Positions 15,501 to 23,635 of a stretch of 28,875 bases of DNA are shown here, piece after piece. Numbering within the stretch: position 1 is the first letter of the stretch; every line of letters starts with the position of its first letter. The stretch lies in assembly GCA_905197955.1 (NCBI GenBank), contig CAJKAR010000047.1:1-28875 (forward strand), read 5' to 3'. The position numbers and the translations under genes are program-made. This DNA comes from an uncultured Lentisphaeria bacterium. Its GTDB lineage: Bacteria; Verrucomicrobiota; Lentisphaeria; Victivallales; UBA1829. Under the pieces are notes generated by a model, which was not told the DNA's origin, made no database searches, and saw only the letters and a list, made by a program, of their open reading frames with translations.

Positions 15501-16244
15501 ATGAAGCATATTTTTACATTAATTGAACTTCTTGTCGTGATTACAATCATTGCGATCCTGGCATCTCTTCTGCTTCCGGCTCTGAATTCCGCCACGGGAA
15601 AAGCCCGGCAGGTCAGCTGCATCAACAATATGCGGACCATCGGTCAGGGACTGGTCTCCTATATCAACGACAACAACGACTGGCTGCCTTACACCAAACA
15701 GGATTACGGAGAACATACCTACAGCCTCCTTGCCTATATCAAACAGGATCTGTATGGGGGATTCGAGGGCGATTTCATCTACAAACAAGCCTCGTTCGGA
15801 CAACCCAGGGGAGTCTTCTTCTGCCCGGAGCAGACCCGGCCGACGACCTCCCGCGCCTGGCTCGGCGGCGACGCCACAGGAAACAGTTATTACACCACAT
15901 ACATGGCGACGACAAACCGGACTCTGGGAACGTTTTTCTCCAATCCGAACGCCGGCGGATGGATCAATGAATCCGCCGAACTGACCCGTTACCGCAAGTT
16001 CTCCACCGTCATGCGCGGCTCCGCGATTCTTTCCGATCAGGACTGGTTTGACATCAGAAGCGATACCAAAACCTACCACTGCACCTCCCCCGTCGGCGGA
16101 TATGTCACAAGGATGCTGACCAATCCCTACGGGGTCGGCTGGAAACATGCACTGTCCTCCCCGTTCCTGTTTGTGGACAGCAGCGTCAGAACGTATCGCT
16201 ACCAGCCAAGAGACACCTTCAATGAAAACTGGATTCCGCAATGA
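15501..16244 (+). CDS. Prepilin-type N-terminal methylation domain protein (pseudopilin-like, H-X9-DG related)
   Basis: 247-residue protein with a type IV pilin-like start: MKHI then FTLIELLVVI and a long hydrophobic helix (about residues 5-29, ending LLLPALNSA), Glu at mature position 5, and a secreted globular part with typical CINNMRTIGQGLVSYINDNNDWLP. Near the end, WKHALSSPFLFVDSSVRTY resembles the H-X9-DG module, with the Gly replaced by Ser. The residue before Phe is Ile, not the Gly that prepilin peptidase usually needs. Proteins of this type are greatly expanded in Lentisphaerota and Planctomycetota; their function is largely unknown and may concern surface or secretion structures. 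AAGGA lies 6 nt before the start. First gene of a likely operon with the glycosidase 34 bp downstream. Confidence 0.9.
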   Translation: MKHIFTLIELLVVITIIAILASLLLPALNSATGKARQVSCINNMRTIGQGLVSYINDNNDWLPYTKQDYGEHTYSLLAYIKQDLYGGFEGDFIYKQASFGQPRGVFFCPEQTRPTTSRAWLGGDATGNSYYTTYMATTNRTLGTFFSNPNAGGWINESAELTRYRKFSTVMRGSAILSDQDWFDIRSDTKTYHCTSPVGGYVTRMLTNPYGVGWKHALSSPFLFVDSSVRTYRYQPRDTFNENWIPQ

Positions 16245-16278
16245 CAGAGCTCTTCTCACAAACGCAAAAGGATCTTCC

Positions 16279-19200
16279 ATGTTGAAATTACTGATTTTCT
16301 CCAGCATGCTGCTTGCAGCATCGCTCTGCGCGCAAACTCCCGAATGGAGATTCGACTTCCCGGGGGAACTGAAACAAAGTACTTCGCGAAACGCCGACTG
16401 CGCGATTGACGAATCGCAGAAAACGCCGGATTATTACACCTCGGTCCGCATCAAAACCGGAACGGACGCCGAGTTTTCCTGTCTGCCAGGCAAACAGACG
16501 TTTGAACGGGCAGACAGTTACCTTCTTTCCTTTTTCATAAAAGCAGACCGGCGAGGAAAAGGGACAGTCCGATGCGACGGGGAAAAAGAACGGGCATTCC
16601 CGCTGTCTACTGAATGGGAAAAAGTGGAGTTTCAGGTAGCAATCACGGAATTTAAAGTCACCTTCGACCTGCCCGATCATACAACAGTTCACCTCGGTCC
16701 GGTCACACTCCGCCCCGTCCGGACCGAAATTCCCTATTCGCTGAATCGCGAGTATTTCTATCTGCGGGGAAAAGGTCCCGTGGACCGCATTCCGGAAAAT
16801 GCGAAGCGGGGAAAAGGGGAAAGCCTCGTATTCGGGAGAGCAAAGTTTGAGAAGGAATCCGCAATGCTCTGGATGAAATTACCTTCCGACAGGGACGGCC
16901 GAATGGAAGTGGCAATGCGGGCCGACTGGTATTTCGAATGCTGGCTGAACGGGAAAAACATATACAACACCATGAAAACAGGCAATCTGGAACCGGCCCG
17001 CTTTTTCCGTTTTTTCCTTCCATTGAAAAAAGGGGAGAATCTGCTTGCCGTAAAACTTTTTTCCGGAAGCGGAGGGTTCGGACTTGTCTGGAGAAAAGGG
17101 TGTCACTATCGCCCAGTCCGCTTTATTCCATCGACAAAATTCAAGCCGATGAACATGGCGAATTTCGAATACAAAAAAGGAACTGTGCTGGATTTTTCCT
17201 CTCTTCTGGACCATGCTCCGGCGGGAAAATTCGGCCGGGTGATCGCCGAAAAAGATGGACATCTCGCTTTGGAAAAGCGTTCGCGGCCCATCCGGTTCAA
17301 AGCCTTTAATTTTCTGATTACGGACTGGCGCGGACGCTATGAACTGCTCTCCCATCAGGAACTGGAGGATCTTGCCGACCGGATTGCTATTGCCGGATAT
17401 AATATGGTCCGCTTTCATTTTCTGGACCGCTTCCTGCTGGGACATGAGGCGAAACTCGCCTTCGGTCATGGATTCAACTGGAAAAAAATGGCGCAGACAG
17501 AAGCAGAACTGAGAATTAATGAAAAATGCTATGACGCTTTCGCCTATTTGTTTCACGCGCTCAAAAAACGGGGGATCTACGCCCACATGGATCTGATGAG
17601 CTCGGCAGACGGCTACGAATTCGGCCGCGACGGACTCACTCCGGGAGAGAACAGCGGATTCAAATGGAATCTCTTTTTCAACAAACACTACCGTGCAAAC
17701 TATCGGATGGCGGTAACGTGGCTGATGAACCGCATCAATCCCTATACCGGACTTGCGCTGAAGGAGGATCCCGCGGTTGCGGTGGTCACATTGCTGAACG
17801 AACAGGATCTGCGTCTGGAAAATGTCAATTTTCGTCTTCTGTTCACGCAACCGTTCCGGACCTATCTGAAGCGGAAATATCCGGACGAAAGCGCATTCCG
17901 TGCCGTCTGGGGAGAAAAAGCATCCATCGACACGGTCTCCATCTCGGCAGCCGTGTTCAAGGAGGGCTCGCGCCGTTCCCGCGACATCGGAGATTTCATT
18001 CGGGAAACCATGATGGAAATGACCGATTACTACCGGAATATCCTCCAGGACATCGGTTATAAGGGACTCTATTCCCAATGGGATATGGTAACAAGGAATT
18101 TTTCCATGCCGGTGCAGAACACGCTTCCCGTCATCATGAGCCATACTTATTTCAATCATCCCTTACCGATCTCACTGATTCCGGAGATCCGGCCGAATTC
18201 GAAGTACCGCTGGGCACAGAATCAGCGAAACCGGTTTGTCGGCCAGGGAAGCTCTCTGGATTCCCCGTATCTGCGCGCGATTGCCTCCACCCGTTTTGCG
18301 GACCGGCCGTTTCTTGTGACAGAGTTTTCCCACAGTGCACCGAACCGTTTCCGGCATGAGCGTGGCTTGTATTTCAGCAGCTATGCCGCTCTTCAGGACT
18401 GGGATTGCCTGACGGTACATTCGGATCTGGTCCAGAAAAGGAATCCGGATCCCATCTATTTCCATTTTGATTCCGCTCTGGACCCGATGAGCCGGGTCAA
18501 TGAGATTCTGGAAACGCTGATCTGGCTCCGCGGAGATGTCAAACCAGCCCGGCACCGGGTGGAACTGCGGCTGCGTCCGGAAATCATGTACCCGAAATAC
18601 TGCATTGCCAAGGTCAGCGATGACTACGACCGCCTTGCCATGCTGACCCGAATCGGGATTTCCTGCGGCCCCAAACGGAATCCCGATGCTCCGGCGGCGG
18701 ATCTTGTTCTTACGCCGTCAAAATTCGGGAATCTTTCCATTCAGGGATTCTTTGCTCAAATTGATCCGTCCGGCAACGGGGAAATCGCCAAGTTTGCGGA
18801 ACTCCTGCGGGGAAAAGGGATTCTGCCGCCGGGGAACCGGACAAATCCGCGCGAGGGTATTTATGAAAGCGAAACAGGAGAGCTGCTGCTGAATACTCGT
18901 AAGAAAACCATGAAAGTCGTCACGCCGCGTCTGGAAGGCTGCATCATCAAGGAAAATGTGATTGTCTCCCTGGACTGTCTAAAAGTAAAGAAAAGCACCG
19001 TTCCCGCCTGTATTGCAGCAGCTAGTCTGAATCCGAAAGAAACTCTGAAGGATGCCAGCCGCGTGCTTCTTATCATTGCCACGGATTCGCATCCGAGCGG
19101 ACAGACCTTCACCGAACCTACCCTCTCCGTCATGACGGATCCCGGAGAAAGCCCGGCGCTGATCCAGAGCGGCAAATTTCATTTGAAATTCCGCTCCGGA

Positions 19201-19380
19201 CGAAAAACTAAGCCGAAGTTCTATGCACTGAACATGGACGGGACACGCTCCGAAGAACTGCCCTGCGCCCTTCATGACGGAGTATTGACTCTCCGTCTGG
19301 ACACCTCAAGACTAAAATACGGAACTCCTTGCTTTGAAATCTCTTATGAAGGGGGATTTACAGATAGAACAAACTCCTGA
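16279..19380 (+). CDS. Secreted multi-domain clan GH-A glycoside hydrolase
   Basis: 1033-residue exported enzyme. Start ATG 16279 is set by AAAGGA 6 nt upstream and a clear signal peptide (LLIFSSMLLAASLCA, cleavage about residue 18-19); an upstream in-frame ATG at 16147 lies inside the pseudopilin gene. Order: beta-sandwich resembling a carbohydrate-binding module (about 20-160), a second GH2-like sugar-binding fold (about 170-275, YFECWLNGKN and KKGENLLAVKLFSG), a TIM barrel (about 310-720) with likely acid/base Glu508 (VVTLLNEQDL) and nucleophile Glu682 (FLVTEFSHS), then C-terminal beta domains. The two Glu after strands 4 and 7 fit clan GH-A (GH5/GH39/GH42-like), but I cannot fix the family or substrate. 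Probably acts on a polysaccharide outside the cytoplasm, in one operon with its neighbours. Confidence 0.88.
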   Translation: MLKLLIFSSMLLAASLCAQTPEWRFDFPGELKQSTSRNADCAIDESQKTPDYYTSVRIKTGTDAEFSCLPGKQTFERADSYLLSFFIKADRRGKGTVRCDGEKERAFPLSTEWEKVEFQVAITEFKVTFDLPDHTTVHLGPVTLRPVRTEIPYSLNREYFYLRGKGPVDRIPENAKRGKGESLVFGRAKFEKESAMLWMKLPSDRDGRMEVAMRADWYFECWLNGKNIYNTMKTGNLEPARFFRFFLPLKKGENLLAVKLFSGSGGFGLVWRKGCHYRPVRFIPSTKFKPMNMANFEYKKGTVLDFSSLLDHAPAGKFGRVIAEKDGHLALEKRSRPIRFKAFNFLITDWRGRYELLSHQELEDLADRIAIAGYNMVRFHFLDRFLLGHEAKLAFGHGFNWKKMAQTEAELRINEKCYDAFAYLFHALKKRGIYAHMDLMSSADGYEFGRDGLTPGENSGFKWNLFFNKHYRANYRMAVTWLMNRINPYTGLALKEDPAVAVVTLLNEQDLRLENVNFRLLFTQPFRTYLKRKYPDESAFRAVWGEKASIDTVSISAAVFKEGSRRSRDIGDFIRETMMEMTDYYRNILQDIGYKGLYSQWDMVTRNFSMPVQNTLPVIMSHTYFNHPLPISLIPEIRPNSKYRWAQNQRNRFVGQGSSLDSPYLRAIASTRFADRPFLVTEFSHSAPNRFRHERGLYFSSYAALQDWDCLTVHSDLVQKRNPDPIYFHFDSALDPMSRVNEILETLIWLRGDVKPARHRVELRLRPEIMYPKYCIAKVSDDYDRLAMLTRIGISCGPKRNPDAPAADLVLTPSKFGNLSIQGFFAQIDPSGNGEIAKFAELLRGKGILPPGNRTNPREGIYESETGELLLNTRKKTMKVVTPRLEGCIIKENVIVSLDCLKVKKSTVPACIAAASLNPKETLKDASRVLLIIATDSHPSGQTFTEPTLSVMTDPGESPALIQSGKFHLKFRSGRKTKPKFYALNMDGTRSEELPCALHDGVLTLRLDTSRLKYGTPCFEISYEGGFTDRTNS

Positions 19381-19435
19381 AAAGCCTTTCTCATTACGAC
19401 TAGCTTACATAGAAACAAAAAAGGAACCAACAAAC

Positions 19436-20989
19436 ATGTTTCACAAAAAACAACCGGGCAGAAGTTTCATCAACCACAAAGAATACCGGGACAAAGTATT
19501 CGGCTGCTGGACCGGGAAAAACATCGGGGGAACCCTCGGTACCCCGATGGAAGGGAAAAGAGAACTTTTTGACGTTTCGTTCTACACACAGGATCTGCAT
19601 GGAAATCCTGCGCCGAATGACGATCTGGATCTCCAGCTTGTCTGGCTGCGAGCGGTGGAAAACCACGGGGTCTACCGAATCAATGAAAAGATTCTGGGGG
19701 AACAGTGGCTCGCCCACATCACCGGTCCCTGGAATGAATACGGTACGGCCAAGTTCAATATGGCAAACGGAATTCTGCCTCCGCTCTCCGGACTCTGCAG
19801 CAACGAACGCTGGAAAAACAGCAATGGGGCATGGATCCGTTCGGAAATCTGGGCGTGCCTGTTTCCCGGAGAACCCGATGAAGCGGCGCATCTTGCCTGG
19901 TGCGACGCCTGCGTCGATCATGCCGACGAGGGCATCTATGCTGAAATTTTCACAGTCGCTCTGGAATCGGCGGCATTCATTGAGAGCAATATCCGTAAAT
20001 TGATTGATACCGCACTGATCCGCATTCCGCCGGATTGCCGAGTTGCTCGGAGCGTGAAGCTGGCAATCGCTGAGTTTGACGCCGGACATGATTGGAAAAC
20101 AGCACGGAAGAGAGTGGTTGAGGACAGCAGTGATCTGGGCTGGTTTCAGGCACCTGCGAATGTTGCATTCACAATCATCGGTCTTCTTTACGGGGACGGG
20201 GATTTCGGGAAATCCGTCTGCACCGCGGTCAACTGCGGCGATGACACCGACTGTACAGGTGCCACCTGCGGCGCTGTGCTCGGAATTCTCAAAGGTCGTT
20301 CCGGAATCCCGCGGGAATGGGTGGAAGCGATCGGAGAAAGCATCCGGACCGTCGCAGTCAACCCGATCAATCTGTTTCTTCCGGAAAACCTGAATGAACT
20401 GACGGACCGAGTCATCGCGTGCAAAATGCAGGCGGAAAGCGAAAATCCGACTCTGCTTCGTCTGACCGACGGAGAGACCGTCATTGATCCGGAGCTGATC
20501 GAACGCCTGAACGATGGATCGGAAAACGCCGTCCGCATTCTTGCCCGCTCCTCCAGACGCATCACTGAGGATCTGCCTTACGGAACGTTTGCCGTCGAAT
20601 ATGAAAACGGACCGGTCATGCATCCGGGAGAGAGTCAAAAGCTGAAAATTTCCTTTGAAAATTCTCCGTTTGACTGCCGCACGCTTTTCATCCGCTGGCA
20701 TCTGCCGGAGGGCTGGCGTCTCTCGCCCTCCCCCTGTCAGGCCATGATGATCCGGAACAACAGTTCCGTCTCCATGGAGCTGGAACTCACAGCAGGAGAA
20801 TTTCCGGATCTTCTGCTTTATCCAAGACTGGAACTCCGCATTTCCGACCGGAACTATCCGATCTGGCTCACGCTTCCCTTCCAGCTTGCGGACGCGGTCC
20901 GGAACAATCATACGTCCAATGTCTCCGGTACCTGGGACCGGTTCGATCGGAGTGTTGCCCGGCAGGTTCTGGCACATGAACTGAAATAG
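19436..20989 (+). CDS. ADP-ribosylglycohydrolase (ARH/DraG) family protein with C-terminal beta-sandwich
   Basis: 517 residues from ATG 19436 (AAGGA 10 nt upstream; an upstream in-frame ATG at 19334 lies inside the previous gene). The helical ARH fold spans about residues 10-330. Metal-site motifs are present but diverged: PNDDLDLQLVWL (Asp62-Asp63, where DraG-type enzymes have DDT/M) and NCGDDTDCTGATCGAVLG (Asp269, Asp270, Asp272), equivalent to the usual G-D-T-D/S block. From about residue 385 an Ig-like domain follows (LPEGWRLSPSP), which ordinary ARH enzymes lack. No signal peptide, so cytoplasmic. Classic ARH enzymes remove ADP-ribose from proteins; the setting after a secreted glycosidase suggests a sugar N- or O-glycoside substrate instead. 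That is inference. Confidence 0.88.
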   Translation: MFHKKQPGRSFINHKEYRDKVFGCWTGKNIGGTLGTPMEGKRELFDVSFYTQDLHGNPAPNDDLDLQLVWLRAVENHGVYRINEKILGEQWLAHITGPWNEYGTAKFNMANGILPPLSGLCSNERWKNSNGAWIRSEIWACLFPGEPDEAAHLAWCDACVDHADEGIYAEIFTVALESAAFIESNIRKLIDTALIRIPPDCRVARSVKLAIAEFDAGHDWKTARKRVVEDSSDLGWFQAPANVAFTIIGLLYGDGDFGKSVCTAVNCGDDTDCTGATCGAVLGILKGRSGIPREWVEAIGESIRTVAVNPINLFLPENLNELTDRVIACKMQAESENPTLLRLTDGETVIDPELIERLNDGSENAVRILARSSRRITEDLPYGTFAVEYENGPVMHPGESQKLKISFENSPFDCRTLFIRWHLPEGWRLSPSPCQAMMIRNNSSVSMELELTAGEFPDLLLYPRLELRISDRNYPIWLTLPFQLADAVRNNHTSNVSGTWDRFDRSVARQVLAHELK

Positions 20990-21000
20990 GAAGATCACCG

Positions 21001-21042
21001 ATTGTGCAGTTCTGCCGACGGGAAATCGCAGAACTGTACAAT
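21001..21042 (+). terminator. Strong hairpin after the ARH gene
   Basis: ATTGTGCAGTTCTGC (21001-21015) pairs with GCAGAACTGTACAAT (21028-21042), a 15-bp stem with a single G-U pair and a 12-nt loop, starting 11 bp after the stop codon. The position suits transcript termination or 3'-end protection, but only a short ATTTCC follows instead of a U-tract, so intrinsic termination is uncertain. Confidence 0.5.
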
Positions 21043-21066
21043 TTCCATTGATGCATCATGGAAATT
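21040..21066. repeat. Second inverted repeat overlapping the first hairpin
   Basis: AATTTCCAT (21040-21048) and ATGGAAATT (21058-21066) form a perfect 9-bp inverted repeat around a 9-nt loop that itself contains the palindrome GATGCATC. It shares three bases with the 3' arm of the preceding hairpin. Confidence 0.7.
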
Positions 21067-21159
21067 CATCCTGTCCAGAAAAAACAGAACTCTCCAGGCA
21101 TCACCGATCCGCATTCCGAAACACCGGAAAATGAACAGTGAAAAGATGGATTTGCGGAT

Positions 21160-21187
21160 TTGAAATTCCGCATTCCTGTATTAGATT
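21160..21187 (+). promoter_or_regulatory. Possible promoter of the kinase gene
   Basis: TTGAAA (21160-21165), 16 bp, TAGATT (21182-21187), about 36 bp before ATG 21224. The -35 box lies inside an inverted repeat TGCGGA/TCCGCA (21153-21158, 21167-21172), a possible regulator site. TCCGCATTCC occurs at 21108 and again at 21167. Confidence 0.35.
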
Positions 21188-21223
21188 TCTTTTTCACATC
21201 AGGAGACAAAGAGGAAACAGCAT

Positions 21224-23548
21224 ATGCAGAAAAACAGGATGGAAGAGACATCCGAACCGGAGAAGACTCTCCCGATGGAGGAGGCCATCTGCAAGATCCC
21301 TTTATCCTCCGCCAGACAGAGAGTATCCGACGAAGGAAAACGCAGAAAGGAAGGGAAATCCCCGCTTTCCAAAACAGGACTCTTTTCCCTCAGAAAACGG
21401 AAAGATGTGGATTCCAGAATCGAAAAACTCCGGGATAAACTCCGGCCGGGAGATGTCCTGTTTGCCGGAGAAGAAGAATCTCTCCATTTGCTGGAAGAGG
21501 AATATGAACTCAAAAAACAGTTCGCTGAAGGAGGACAGGGAGCTCTCTTCCGGGGATTCGACCGGAAACTGCGGCGTCTGGTCGCCATCAAATCGCTCCA
21601 CGCAAACCTGCCGGACAGCGAGCGCCAGCGCCGTCTTTTCCTGACCGAAGCCAGGGTCACCGCTCAACTGGATCATCCCGCCATCGTTCCCATCTACACG
21701 CTGAATACCGATCGGCAAAACGGACTGCATCTGGCAATGAAACTGATCAACGGAGAGACCTTCAAAGCCTATCTGGAACAGGTCGCCACGCACTATCGCC
21801 TGGATGGAATTCACTCCTTCGACGAGACAAAATCTCTGCGTTATCGTCTCGAAATCTTTCTCAAGGTCTGCGATGCTCTCGAATACGCCCACAACCGGAA
21901 CGTCATGCACGGGGATCTCAAACCGGCCAACATCATGATCGGAGAGTACCACGAAACCTACATCATGGACTGGGGCATCGCAGGACGAATCCGCGACAAG
22001 GATGGAAATCCCATGAAACACGAACTTGCCGGAACCCCGCGCTATCTCGCGCCCGAAGCCATCGCACGCGAGGCATACGATCAGAGAGCGGATATCTTCG
22101 CCATGGGCGCCATTCTCTTTGAAGCGGTTCTTCTGAAACCGGCTTTTACCGGGAGTTCCGTTGAAGAGGTCACCTCAAAAATCGTCGCCGGGGAGACGGA
22201 AGCGCTCGAACACCGGTTCGGCGCTCATGTGGATGGAGATCTGAAAGCGATTATCCGGAAAGCAATGGCTCTCGATCCCGATCAGCGCTATCGACAGATC
22301 CGGGATCTCTCCACGGATCTGCGACGTTATCTGATGGGATTCGAAGTCAGTGCAAAACGGGACAACCCTTTGATGAAAGTGATCCGCTGGTGCTATCTTC
22401 ACCGTCAGGTGACTCTCATCCTGCTTCTGATCGCTCTTCTGCTCGGCATGGGAGCGCTCTCGCACACGCTGTATCAGAACTATCGTTTTTCCGAACAGAT
22501 GCGGGAACGGGAAAATGCGCTGAGCATCGCCTATTCCGTCTGCTCTCTTGCAGGCTACCGGCTCGACGAACAGTTCCTGCGGCTTGATCAGATGACCAGC
22601 TTCCTGGCGGCAGATCTGCAGTTCCTTCTGGATTATGACCGGCATGAGAGTCCCGCGGCTTCCTCCAATTTCCATGTTCCCTTTCATTCGGTAACGGAAA
22701 TGAGAAGCAAGCGTTTCCCGACCATGATTCATTCCGAATTTCACCGGGGAACGATTGATCCCACCGCTCTGGTCTTCAATACCGCAGAGGATACAAACAG
22801 GAAAAGGATACGGAAACGGCTCTCAACCATCGCCCGTTTTATCCCGCGCCTGCTCCAGATCATTCTTGCAAGTCCTGCCGATGCCAAAACCATCACGGGG
22901 AGTCTGGAGGAACGCAAGGCTGCTGCCTTCCGGGATGGCACTCCGATCATCCGGGTGCTGTTCGGGTTCTCCGACGGACTCTATCTGGCGTATCCGGCAA
23001 GCGGAGCCTTTCCGGAAAAATACGATCCGCGCACCCGTCCCTGGTACCGGTCGGTGGAGGAAGATAAAAACCGAACCACCGTCTGGACTCCGCCTTACAT
23101 CGACAGTATTCCGGAGCTCGGACTGGTCATCTCCTGCTCCACGCGCCTGCCGGGAAGGAAGGGATCCGGCAATGGAGTCTGTGCGATCGACATCTCCCTT
23201 GCGGAACTGATCGAAGAACTCCGTTCCGCCGGAAACCGGGGAAGTTATGTGGAAGAGAAAGCGATCGTCGATGATTCCGGACGAATCATCGTCTCCACAA
23301 CGGCGGATTTCGCTGAATCGGAAATGCGCCGTTATCACTCCGCCGACGAAACGGTCACGTTCGCCTCTCTGGACAATCCCGGACTGCTGTCGGAAATGAA
23401 CAGAAGAAAATTCGGGATCGTAGTCACTACGGACAAGCGGGGAGCGGAAGTGGTCTATGCCTTCTGCCACATTCGTTCCGTCAACTGGTTCTATGTGGAA
23501 CGAATGAATGTCGCCCAGCTGCTGGAGCATTGCCGCAGCTCACGCTGA
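21224..23548 (+). CDS. Membrane Ser/Thr protein kinase (Hanks type) with extracytoplasmic Cache sensor domain
   Basis: 774 residues. A basic N-terminal region (1-90) precedes the kinase domain (about 95-370): glycine-rich FAEGGQGALFRGF, VAIK with Lys123, catalytic loop HGDLKPANIMI (His229, Asp231; Gly where most have Arg, so RD-type activation is unlikely), DWG with metal Asp249 in place of DFG, and LAPEAI. One transmembrane helix at about 396-416 (VTLILLLIALLLGMGAL) leads to an extracytoplasmic region of about 350 residues with a Cache signature YDPRTRPWYR (600-609) and a second Cache-like repeat (AIVDDSGRIIVSTT). No second transmembrane helix is seen, so ligand binding outside would be relayed through a single helix. 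GAGGA precedes the start. Substrate and ligand are unknown. Confidence 0.92.
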   Translation: MQKNRMEETSEPEKTLPMEEAICKIPLSSARQRVSDEGKRRKEGKSPLSKTGLFSLRKRKDVDSRIEKLRDKLRPGDVLFAGEEESLHLLEEEYELKKQFAEGGQGALFRGFDRKLRRLVAIKSLHANLPDSERQRRLFLTEARVTAQLDHPAIVPIYTLNTDRQNGLHLAMKLINGETFKAYLEQVATHYRLDGIHSFDETKSLRYRLEIFLKVCDALEYAHNRNVMHGDLKPANIMIGEYHETYIMDWGIAGRIRDKDGNPMKHELAGTPRYLAPEAIAREAYDQRADIFAMGAILFEAVLLKPAFTGSSVEEVTSKIVAGETEALEHRFGAHVDGDLKAIIRKAMALDPDQRYRQIRDLSTDLRRYLMGFEVSAKRDNPLMKVIRWCYLHRQVTLILLLIALLLGMGALSHTLYQNYRFSEQMRERENALSIAYSVCSLAGYRLDEQFLRLDQMTSFLAADLQFLLDYDRHESPAASSNFHVPFHSVTEMRSKRFPTMIHSEFHRGTIDPTALVFNTAEDTNRKRIRKRLSTIARFIPRLLQIILASPADAKTITGSLEERKAAAFRDGTPIIRVLFGFSDGLYLAYPASGAFPEKYDPRTRPWYRSVEEDKNRTTVWTPPYIDSIPELGLVISCSTRLPGRKGSGNGVCAIDISLAELIEELRSAGNRGSYVEEKAIVDDSGRIIVSTTADFAESEMRRYHSADETVTFASLDNPGLLSEMNRRKFGIVVTTDKRGAEVVYAFCHIRSVNWFYVERMNVAQLLEHCRSSR

Positions 23549-23604
23549 ATGTTCCACCTCCATCCGGACGGCACACACCACTTCCGATTCAGAAGCGAGG
23601 AGCA

Positions 23605-23635
23605 AGAGGCCGGCTCCCCGATCAACCGGCTCTCT
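23605..23635. terminator. Possible bidirectional terminator between the kinase gene and holA
   Basis: AGAGGCCGG (23605-23613) pairs with CCGGC-TCTCT (23626-23635) through about nine base pairs with one bulged T and a 12-nt loop, between two convergent genes and across the holA stop codon. The flanking T-tract on either strand is poor, so confidence is low. Confidence 0.3.

Noticed and set aside
16879..18159. A 426-codon minus-strand frame inside the secreted glycosidase
   Set aside because: Antisense shadow of the catalytic barrel, which carries clear active-site motifs on the plus strand.
19400..20998. A 532-codon minus-strand frame opposite the ARH gene
   Set aside because: Shadow frame: the plus strand has conserved metal-binding motifs and a ribosome-binding site.
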